In this document: positions 1 to 4,605 of the stretch, piece by piece
Layout of the letters: each line of letters starts with the position of its first letter
How positions within the stretch are numbered: the first letter of the stretch is position 1
Origin: Betaproteobacteria bacterium
Lineage (GTDB): Bacteria; Pseudomonadota; Gammaproteobacteria; Burkholderiales; Casimicrobiaceae
NCBI GenBank assembly: GCA_013298455.1
Contig: JAAFHR010000182.1
Location: 1 to 6,737 of the forward strand
Length of the DNA: 6,737 nucleotides
Direction: 5' to 3'
Notes under the pieces: model-generated
Seen by the model: the letters and a program-made list of their open reading frames with translations, nothing else
The model's database searches: none
Told to the model about the DNA's origin: nothing
Position numbers and translations under genes: made by a program

Positions 1-513
1 CTGCAAACCCTCGGGATACAAGCGATCCGGCGTGTAGTTGGATGTCATCACAAACACGATGCCGTTGTCAAAACAATGCGACAGCAAGCGCCCGAGAATG
101 ATCGCGTCGGCGATGTCGCTCACATGAAATTCATCGAAGCAAATCAAGCGATAGCGCTCAGCCAACCGCTCAGCCACTGCCACTAGCGGATCGGCCTCGT
201 GCTTCAAGGTCTTGAGCTCTTCGTGCACGCTGCGCATAAACGCATGAAAGTGAATGCGCGTTTTGCGGCGGATTTTGGACGCGCCGTAAAACGTGTCCAT
301 CAAAAGCGATTTGCCACGCCCCACGCCGCCGAAGAAATAAACGCTTCGCGGTACAGTCGGCTTCGAGAAAACGCGGCCGATCAGCGACGCGCGTTTGTTG
401 CGAAACGCAGTGAGCTCATCATTCAGCCGAGCCAATCGCTCGGCAGCACGCTGCTGCGCGGCGTCCAGCGTGATGCCGCGTTCGGTGCAAAGTTTTTTGA
501 GGGTAGGGAGCAT
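1..513 (-). CDS. zapE: Cell division protein ZapE (AFG1-like ATPase), N-terminal part, cut by the left edge
   Basis: The reading frame starts at ATG 511-513 and stays open for 171 codons to the window edge, so the C-terminal half is missing. Visible parts: an N-terminal helical region (residues 1-55), Walker A GGVGRGKS (62-69), the conserved stretch TRIHFHAFMRSVHEEL (85-100), Walker B LICFDEFH (123-130) followed by VSDIADA, and a sensor-1-like strand MTSNYTP (156-162). This order is typical of the ZapE/AFG1 P-loop ATPase family, whose E. coli member associates with the divisome and affects Z-ring stability under stress. The ATG is chosen because a purine-rich GAGAGGGGG lies about 8 nt upstream and the protein then begins close to the usual family N-terminus, perhaps a few residues short. 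It follows lpdA on the same strand after 138 bp, a common betaproteobacterial arrangement. The ribosome binding site lies inside the palindromic repeat of that gap. Confidence 0.93.
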   Translation of the reverse strand, partial: MLPTLKKLCTERGITLDAAQQRAAERLARLNDELTAFRNKRASLIGRVFSKPTVPRSVYFFGGVGRGKSLLMDTFYGASKIRRKTRIHFHAFMRSVHEELKTLKHEADPLVAVAERLAERYRLICFDEFHVSDIADAIILGRLLSHCFDNGIVFVMTSNYTPDRLYPEGLQ

Positions 514-520
514 CGGACGT

Positions 521-532
521 GCCCCCTCTCCC
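521..532 (-). promoter_or_regulatory. zapE ribosome binding site embedded in a palindrome arm
   Basis: Read on the minus strand this is GGGAGAGGGGGC, ending 7 nt before the zapE ATG. It is the only purine-rich candidate at Shine-Dalgarno distance. It forms most of the 3' arm of the perfect palindrome 524-547, so folding of that hairpin would pair the site. The position is seen in the sequence; the regulatory effect is inference. Confidence 0.5.
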
Positions 533-646
533 GCGCGCGGGAGAGGGTTGGGGTGAGGGTGCCTGCGGAGGAGCGCCAAACGTGGCGTCAAAACTCACCC
601 GCGAGCACCCTCACCCCTAGCCCCTCTCCCGCCCGCAGGCGAGGGG
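521..646. repeat. Composite REP-like palindromic element between lpdA and zapE
   Basis: This element fills nearly the whole lpdA-zapE gap. It holds a perfect 24-bp palindrome at 524-547 (half-site CCCTCTCCCGCG). Long arms of about 25-27 bp lie in inverted orientation: 538-562 (CGGGAGAGGGTTGGGGTGAG and on to GGTGC) pairs with 605-631 with two or three differences. An imperfect hairpin at 621-646 (CCCCTC and GAGGGG ends) closes the right side, and a small central hairpin CGCCA-AACG-TGGCG sits at 574-587. The layout is that of two REP units facing each other (a BIME-like pair or small MITE). Similar CCCTCTCCC/GGGAGAGGG sequences are familiar extragenic repeats in beta- and gammaproteobacteria. 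No transposase and no clear target duplication are seen. It lacks the T-run expected of an intrinsic terminator. Confidence 0.85.
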
Positions 647-651
647 AATAC

Positions 652-2079
652 CTAGAAATTCAACGTCCGCTTATCCACCGCCAAGGCCGCCTCTTTCGTG
701 GCCTCGGAGAGCGTGGGATGCGCGTGGCAAATGCGCGCGATGTCCTCAGACGAGGCGCCAAACTCCATCGCCATCACGCCCTCGGCAATCAGCTCCGATG
801 CGACCGGCCCGATCACATGCATGCCGAGCACTTTGTCGGTTTTGGCATCGGCCAGAATTTTCACCATGCCGTCGGTGTTGCCAAGCGCCCGCGCCCGGCC
901 GTTGGCCATAAACGGGAACGAGCCCGATTTGTAAGCCACGCCGGCAGCCTTGAGCTGCTGCTCAGTCTGCCCCACCCATGCGATCTCGGGCGACGTGTAG
1001 ATGACCCACGGCACGCAGTTGAAATCGATGTGCGGATGCTGACCGGCAATACGCTCGGCCACGGCAACACCCTCTTCTTCGGCCTTGTGTGCGAGCATGG
1101 GCCCACGCACCACGTCGCCCACCGCCCACACGTTCGGCGCGCTGGTTTTGCAATCGCCGTCGACGGCGATAAAGCCGCGTTCGTCGAGCTTCACGCCACC
1201 CGCCTCGGCGTTCAGGCCATTGGTGTTGGGCGTGCGGCCGATCGATACGATGAGTCGGTCAAACGTCGCGTTTTCAGTCTTGCCGTCGGCTGTGGTGTAT
1301 TCCACGCTCACATTGTTTTTGCCCGGTTTGATCGCGCCAACTTTCACCCCGAGCGAAATTTTCAAACCCTGCTTGGTAAAGAGTTTCAGCGCCTCTTTCG
1401 CAATCGATTCATCGACCGCGCCGAGGAAGTTGGGCAAGCCCTCGAGCACCGTGACATCGCTGCCCAATCGCCGCCACACCGAGCCCATTTCCAAGCCAAT
1501 CACGCCCGCACCGATCAAGCCGAGCTTCTTGGGCACCTCACCAACTTTGAGCGCGCCGTCGTTCGACAAAATCAATTTTTCGTCAAACGCCGCCCCCGGC
1601 AAAGCACGCGCATTCGAGCCCGTAGCGATGATGATGTGTTTACCGGCGATGCTGGTTTTAGCGGGTTCGCTCACGGCGATTTCGTACACACCGTCTTTCG
1701 CAGCACCAGCAAACGAGCCGCGCCCATGAAAAAACGTCACTTTGTTTTTCTTAAACAAATACAAGATGCCATCGTTGTTCTGCTTCACCACCGCATCTTT
1801 GCGGGCGAGCATTTTCGGCACATCCATCTTCACGCCAGACGCCGTAATGCCGTGATCGGCAAAGTGGTGCATCGCATGATCGTAGTGCTCGGAGGATTGC
1901 AGCAATGCCTTGGAGGGAATGCAGCCCACGTTGGTGCATGTGCCCCCGGGCGCAGGCTTACCCGCCGCGTTTTTCCATTCGTCGATGCAAGCCGTTTTGA
2001 AGCCCAGCTGCGCTGCACGAATGGCAGCCACATAGCCACCGGGGCCGCCGCCTATCACGATTACGTCAAATTGATCCAT
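652..2079 (-). CDS. lpdA: Dihydrolipoyl dehydrogenase, E3 of 2-oxoglutarate dehydrogenase
   Basis: This 475-residue flavoprotein reoxidises the dihydrolipoamide of E2 and passes electrons through a disulfide and FAD to NAD+. Full family length is present. The FAD dinucleotide motif GGGPGG is at 10-15. The redox-active pair is C48/C53 in GGTCTNVGCIPSK. ATGSNARALPG is at 152-162, the NAD-binding GAGVIG at 190-195 and the second FAD motif AVGD at 319-322. The C-terminal interface carries HPTLSE with the expected catalytic His454 and Glu459. No key residue is missing. The ATG at 2077-2079 is fixed by the FAD motif, but its Shine-Dalgarno is weak: the nearest good AAGGA (2107-2111) is 27 nt upstream, with a hairpin (2090-2103) between. 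Its operon partners E1 and E2 lie upstream, but a lipoprotein and a toxin-antitoxin pair intervene. Close E3 homologues also serve pyruvate dehydrogenase and glycine cleavage; the context assigns this one to 2-oxoglutarate dehydrogenase. Confidence 0.97.
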   Translation of the reverse strand: MDQFDVIVIGGGPGGYVAAIRAAQLGFKTACIDEWKNAAGKPAPGGTCTNVGCIPSKALLQSSEHYDHAMHHFADHGITASGVKMDVPKMLARKDAVVKQNNDGILYLFKKNKVTFFHGRGSFAGAAKDGVYEIAVSEPAKTSIAGKHIIIATGSNARALPGAAFDEKLILSNDGALKVGEVPKKLGLIGAGVIGLEMGSVWRRLGSDVTVLEGLPNFLGAVDESIAKEALKLFTKQGLKISLGVKVGAIKPGKNNVSVEYTTADGKTENATFDRLIVSIGRTPNTNGLNAEAGGVKLDERGFIAVDGDCKTSAPNVWAVGDVVRGPMLAHKAEEEGVAVAERIAGQHPHIDFNCVPWVIYTSPEIAWVGQTEQQLKAAGVAYKSGSFPFMANGRARALGNTDGMVKILADAKTDKVLGMHVIGPVASELIAEGVMAMEFGASSEDIARICHAHPTLSEATKEAALAVDKRTLNF

Positions 2080-2089
2080 AGTTTTTTAG

Positions 2090-2103
2090 TCGCCATTTGG
2101 CGA
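2090..2103 (-). promoter_or_regulatory. Small hairpin in the lpdA leader
   Basis: TCGCCA (2090-2095) and TGGCGA (2098-2103) are exact complements, giving a 5-6 bp stem with a 2-4 nt loop. In the transcript it lies between AAGGA (2107-2111) and the lpdA ATG. Folding would bring AAGGA to roughly Shine-Dalgarno distance, so a role in translation start is possible. It is short, and chance cannot be excluded. Confidence 0.3.
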
Positions 2104-2120
2104 GTTTCCTTTTTGCAATT

Positions 2121-2145
2121 CGTAGGTTGGGTTGCTAAACCCTAC
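2121..2145. repeat. REP-like palindrome between the antitoxin gene and lpdA
   Basis: The element begins CGTAGGTTGGGTTGC and ends AAACCCTAC. The inner stem is GGGTT (2129-2133) with AACCC (2138-2142) around the loop GCTA. The outer GTA/TAC also pair, leaving GGTT unpaired on one side. It shares the CGTAGG...CCTAC outline of the palindromes at 2702-2725 and 4467-4540 but has a different core, and matches another extragenic repeat type commonly seen in proteobacteria. The 110-bp gap from the antitoxin stop to lpdA holds only this element and the small leader hairpin. No T-run follows on the transcribed side, so a terminator is unlikely. Confidence 0.6.
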
Positions 2146-2189
2146 AAATGATTTCCGTCGCTGCGTTGGGGCTGCGAACCGGGCAGTGT

Positions 2190-2420
2190 CTACGCCGCCG
2201 TTGCCTTCACATGCCGAGCAATTTCTACAGCACCTCTGAGTGCGGCGTTCAGCTCAGCGGCGTTGGCGAAGAGCGGCAACAAATCAGCATCAATTTCAAC
2301 GAGCCGCTTGGCTCGCATCACACGTTCGTAATAAAGCCCCCGAACGGCGGTGCCGTTCGCGATGGCACGGTCGATGTCCTCGCTGTAATCGTCTTTCATC
2401 TCGTCAATTGCTTCGTTCAT
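2190..2420 (-). CDS. Putative antitoxin of the BrnT toxin, ribbon-helix-helix-like
   Basis: A 76-residue acidic-to-mixed protein encoded directly after brnT and overlapping its last 17 bases, the order expected of a brnT-antitoxin pair. The ATG at 2418-2420 is preferred because GGAAAGG lies about 7 nt upstream; an ATG at 2478-2480 would extend the protein by 20 residues into brnT. The sequence is not a typical BrnA. It has MKDDY (8-12), VRGLYYER (26-33) and then LVEIDADLLPLF (40-51) and ELNAALRGAVEIAR (56-69). This resembles small RHH-like antitoxin components that carry a VRGxYYER motif, an x-VxxDxD strand and a NEALR-type helix; that is recalled, not searched. Inferred role: binds and neutralises BrnT and represses the pair through a ribbon-helix-helix fold. 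It could instead be a divergent or decaying antitoxin. Confidence 0.72.
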   Translation of the reverse strand: MNEAIDEMKDDYSEDIDRAIANGTAVRGLYYERVMRAKRLVEIDADLLPLFANAAELNAALRGAVEIARHVKATAA

Positions 2421-2679
2421 AGCGTTGCCTTTCCGAAAGTGTTGCTCGTCGCGCCGATACGATACGGAGTCGCTCGCCACGATCCAGATTTACAACCAGC
2501 AGTATGCGCGAGTTCGCAGAGTACCCAATCGTGTGCAGTCTGTTTTCAGACTGTGAATGTTCGAGAACGGGAAAATTCAATGCATTCACATCGCTAAAGA
2601 CCGTGGCCGCTTCGGCGAAAGTAACGCCGTGCTTAGCCAAATTCGCCGCCGCTTTGTCGTCATCCCATTCAAAATTCAA
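2404..2679 (-). CDS. brnT: BrnT-family ribonuclease toxin
   Basis: A 91-residue protein of normal BrnT length. Diagnostic features: an N-terminal FEWDDDKAAANLAKHGVTF (3-21) continuing AEAATVF, a middle EHSQSENRLHTIGYS, a hydrophobic strand ILLVVNLDRGERLRIVSA (59-76), and the C-terminal RRATLSERQRYE (77-88). BrnT proteins are RelE-like RNases that block translation and are held by an antitoxin encoded immediately downstream, as here. The start is TTG at 2677-2679, supported by GGAG five bases upstream and by alignment of the N-terminus with the family; the ATG just upstream (2688-2690) is out of frame and stops after four codons. It sits 57 bp after the lipoprotein stop, and most of that gap is a palindromic repeat, so it either rides on the odh transcript or has a promoter inside the lipoprotein gene. 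The frame looks intact. Confidence 0.9.
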   Translation of the reverse strand: MNFEWDDDKAAANLAKHGVTFAEAATVFSDVNALNFPVLEHSQSENRLHTIGYSANSRILLVVNLDRGERLRIVSARRATLSERQRYERSN

Positions 2680-2682
2680 TTT

Positions 2683-2688
2683 CTCTCC
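2683..2688 (-). promoter_or_regulatory. Ribosome binding site that supports the TTG start of brnT
   Basis: The minus strand reads GGAGAGAAATTG. The GGAG core is five bases before the TTG codon. No in-frame ATG is available nearby, so this site decides the start. Confidence 0.6.
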
Positions 2689-2701
2689 ATATCAACGCTG
2701 C

Positions 2702-2726
2702 GGTGGGCACGGGGTGCCCACCCTAC
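2702..2726. repeat. REP-like palindrome between the lipoprotein and brnT genes
   Basis: GGTGGGCAC (2702-2710) and GTGCCCACC (2714-2722) form a perfect 9-bp stem with loop GGG, followed by the CTAC tail typical of this repeat. The same core and tail occur at 4467-4491 and, with an altered loop side, at 4515-4540. It lies 10 bp after the lipoprotein stop and 22 bp before the brnT start. It may stabilise or end upstream mRNA; without a T-run it is not a standard terminator. Confidence 0.82.
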
Positions 2727-2736
2727 CTGGCTGGGC

Positions 2737-3186
2737 TCAACGTTTCGAAATCTCATAGCCAACGGATCCTCTTCGGTAGACATACGCGCCACCAGTCACG
2801 TCGTTTTTGCAGAGGAAATTCACGTCGTTAACGATCTCCACGCGACACGTCAAATACGACGCGCCCCCAGGGGCTGCAGTGCCATTGACTCGATCTAGTC
2901 GGCGCTTAAACAAACCATCGGTTACAAACCATTCACCGTCAAGCTGAAACTCTTCGAGTGCACCCGTTGATCTTTTCACCTTCTCGATGGCAGTCCATGT
3001 TTTGTCTATGCGATAAACCGCTACGGAGGACACCGGTTCGGCGCTGCCAACGACTGCGTCACCTATCCATGCCCCAAGAATCGTATCGCGCAACTTCCGG
3101 TCTACTTCACTCAATGGTGGATCGCCGCATCCCGCAATGAAAACAGCAAGAATGAGCCCCCAGTAGCGAATTCCTCGAGGACTCAT
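2737..3186 (-). CDS. Small predicted outer-membrane lipoprotein of unknown function
   Basis: A 149-residue protein with a lipoprotein signal peptide: positive Arg4/Arg7, hydrophobic core YWGLILAVF, and lipobox IAGC with acylated Cys20. The residue after Cys20 is Gly, not Asp, which favours sorting to the outer membrane. The mature part begins GDPPLSEVDRKLRD, then LGAWIGDAV (37-45), a WTAIEKV strand, GEWFVTDGLF (84-93), and two cysteines, C114 and C126, that could pair in the periplasm. The GxW-type beta strands recall small lipocalin-like lipoproteins, but I do not recognise a family. The ATG (3184-3186) overlaps the odhB stop as TGATG; an in-frame GTG one codon earlier would overlap as GTGA. 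Either points to translational coupling with odhB. The gene is not a usual member of the 2-oxoglutarate dehydrogenase operon. Confidence 0.82.
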   Translation of the reverse strand: MSPRGIRYWGLILAVFIAGCGDPPLSEVDRKLRDTILGAWIGDAVVGSAEPVSSVAVYRIDKTWTAIEKVKRSTGALEEFQLDGEWFVTDGLFKRRLDRVNGTAAPGGASYLTCRVEIVNDVNFLCKNDVTGGAYVYRRGSVGYEISKR

Positions 3187-4439
3187 CACAAATCCAACAA
3201 CAACCGCGCCGGATCCTCCAACGCATCCTTCATCGCAACGAGAGCGAGCACCGCTTCACGCCCATCAATAATCCGATGGTCGTAGCTCATGGCGAGGTAG
3301 TTCATCGGACGCACAACGATTTGTCCATCAACGACGACGGCGCGATCTTTTGTTGCATGCACACCAAGAATTGCGCTTTGTGGCGGATTGATGATCGGCG
3401 TTGAGAGCATCGAACCGAAGGTGCCGCCGTTGGAAATCGTGAATGTGCCGCCGGTCAATTCTTCGATGCCGAGCTTGCCTTCGCCTGCGCGTTTACCGTA
3501 GTCAGCGATTTGCTTTTCGATCTCGGCGATGCTCATTTGATCGCAATCCCGGAGGATCGGGACGACCAAGCCGCGCGGTGAGCCGACGGCGATGCCGATG
3601 TCGTAGTAGCCGTGATAGACGATGTCGTTGCCATCGACGGATGCGTTGACGACTGGGTACATTTTCAACGCGTGTACGGCGGCTTTGACGAAGAAGCTCA
3701 TGAAGCCGAGCTTCACGCCGTGCACTTTTTCGAACTTATCTTTGTAGGTGGTGCGCAAATCGATCACGGGTTTCATGTTGACTTCGTTGAACGTCGTCAA
3801 GATAGCAGCGGTGGATTGCGATTGCACCAGACGCTCAGCAACGCGAGCCCGGAGGCGCGTCATCGGAACGCGTTGCTCAGGGCGATTGCCCAGCGGCACG
3901 GTGACGCGGGGGGCTGTAGGCGCGGCCCCGGACGCGCTCGGGGCTGCCACGGCTTGCGCGGTCAGGCCCGCGCCTCCAGTGGCTTTCGCTTCGGTGGCGG
4001 CAATGACGTCGCCCTTGGTGATTCGGTCGCCGCGGCCCGTGCCCTGCACGCTTGCTGGATCGATGCCCTGATCGGCCATCATTTTTTTGGCGGCGGGGAG
4101 CGCGGTGGAGGCGTTTGCGATAGGCGCGGAATGGGCTGCGCCCTGCGTTGCAACCGGTTGCGCGGCCGGGTTCGCGCCTACAGCGGAGGCACCTGCTTTC
4201 GCTTCGGTATCAATGACGCCGAGCACCACGCCCGACGTAACCGTGGCACCCGATTGAATCTTGATTTCAACGAGCACGCCGTCGCCCTGCGCGGGGGTTT
4301 CTAAAACAACTTTGTCGGTTTCGATGTCACAGAGGTTTTGGTCACGCTTCACGGCTTGGCCGGGCTTGACGTGCCATGCAGCGAGCGTGCCCTCGGGGGT
4401 ACCTTCGGCGAGTTGGGGAACTTTGATTTCGATCAACAT
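3186..4439 (-). CDS. odhB: Dihydrolipoyllysine succinyltransferase, E2 of 2-oxoglutarate dehydrogenase
   Basis: Also called sucB. This 417-residue core protein takes the succinyl group from E1 onto its lipoyl arm and transfers it to CoA. The lipoyl domain spans about 1-77, with the lipoylation site Lys43 in DIETDKVVLE. An Ala/Pro-rich linker follows. The E3-binding domain (about 111-147) contains PAAKKMMADQGID and GTGRGDRITKGDVI. A second flexible linker leads to the acyltransferase domain (about 185-417), which ends with SYDHRIIDGREAV carrying catalytic His388 and Asp392, and a C-terminus RLLLDL. The ATG at 4437-4439 is chosen because it begins the lipoyl domain exactly. An 18-residue upstream extension in the same frame is translated palindromic repeat (MWARGAHPTK...), an artefact. 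GAAGAAG about 9 nt upstream is a modest ribosome binding site. Its stop overlaps the start of the lipoprotein gene by one base. Confidence 0.97.
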   Translation of the reverse strand: MLIEIKVPQLAEGTPEGTLAAWHVKPGQAVKRDQNLCDIETDKVVLETPAQGDGVLVEIKIQSGATVTSGVVLGVIDTEAKAGASAVGANPAAQPVATQGAAHSAPIANASTALPAAKKMMADQGIDPASVQGTGRGDRITKGDVIAATEAKATGGAGLTAQAVAAPSASGAAPTAPRVTVPLGNRPEQRVPMTRLRARVAERLVQSQSTAAILTTFNEVNMKPVIDLRTTYKDKFEKVHGVKLGFMSFFVKAAVHALKMYPVVNASVDGNDIVYHGYYDIGIAVGSPRGLVVPILRDCDQMSIAEIEKQIADYGKRAGEGKLGIEELTGGTFTISNGGTFGSMLSTPIINPPQSAILGVHATKDRAVVVDGQIVVRPMNYLAMSYDHRIIDGREAVLALVAMKDALEDPARLLLDL

Positions 4440-4466
4440 GATTAATTCGCTTCTTCGTGTGTGCTT

Positions 4467-4540
4467 CGTAGGGTGGGCACCCCGTGCCCACATGGTTTGT
4501 ATTCGGTGAGTCTTGGTGGGCAGAGGCTGCCCACCCTACG
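4467..4540. repeat. Inverted pair of REP-like palindromes between sucA and odhB
   Basis: Two hairpins face each other. The first has GTGGGCAC (4473-4480), loop CCC and GTGCCCAC (4484-4491). The second has GGTGGGCAG (4515-4523), loop AGG and CTGCCCACC (4527-4535). The outer ends are an exact 12-bp inverted repeat: CGTAGGGTGGGC at 4467-4478 and GCCCACCCTACG at 4529-4540. This is the layout of a BIME-like REP doublet. The element takes up half of the 153-bp sucA-odhB gap and starts 27 bp before the odhB ATG. Likely roles known for such repeats are mRNA end protection or gyrase/IHF binding; none is shown here. Confidence 0.85.
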
Positions 4541-4586
4541 TTTTTCGTCTAGCGCGGTAGCGCGTTCGTCATTGGTCTTTCGTCCT

Positions 4587-4605
4587 GACGAATCAAAGAT
4601 TCGTC
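4587..4605 (-). promoter_or_regulatory. Hairpin across the sucA stop codon
   Basis: GACGAATC (4587-4594) and GATTCGTC (4598-4605) form a perfect 8-bp stem with a 3-base loop. In the transcript the hairpin includes the last four sucA codons and the TGA stop. No T-run follows, so it does not look like an intrinsic terminator. It could affect mRNA processing between sucA and odhB, or be chance. Confidence 0.45.

Noticed and set aside
521..650. Intrinsic terminator after lpdA
   Set aside because: Strong GC hairpins are present but no T-run follows on the transcribed strand, and zapE lies directly downstream. The repeat symmetry explains the hairpins better.
1085..1729. 214-codon plus-strand frame
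   Set aside because: It is entirely antisense to lpdA, with low-complexity Ser/Pro/Ala composition and no domain.
199..2151. 650-codon open frame on the plus strand
   Set aside because: It lies antisense to zapE and lpdA, runs straight through the palindromic element, and its product has no recognisable family. Both minus-strand genes carry complete motifs. It is a by-product of codon bias.
2421..2480. Longer start for the antitoxin, adding 20 residues
   Set aside because: The ATG at 2418-2420 has GGAAAGG at the right distance, and the extra residues lie deep inside brnT with no family support.
2148..2597. 149-codon plus-strand frame across the toxin-antitoxin pair
   Set aside because: It is antisense to brnT and its antitoxin gene; the minus-strand products match families and have ribosome binding sites.
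3612..4304. 230-codon plus-strand frame rich in Gly, Arg and His
   Set aside because: It is a shadow of the odhB linker and catalytic region; the minus-strand protein is unmistakable E2.
2702..4540. CRISPR-like array from the repeated GTGGGCAC palindromes
   Set aside because: Only a few copies exist, at irregular and gene-length distances and in both orientations; this is an extragenic palindromic repeat pattern.
4440..4592. Separate promoter for odhB in the sucA-odhB gap
   Set aside because: I found no -35/-10 pair of acceptable match and spacing; the gap is filled by palindromes and repeated hexamers.
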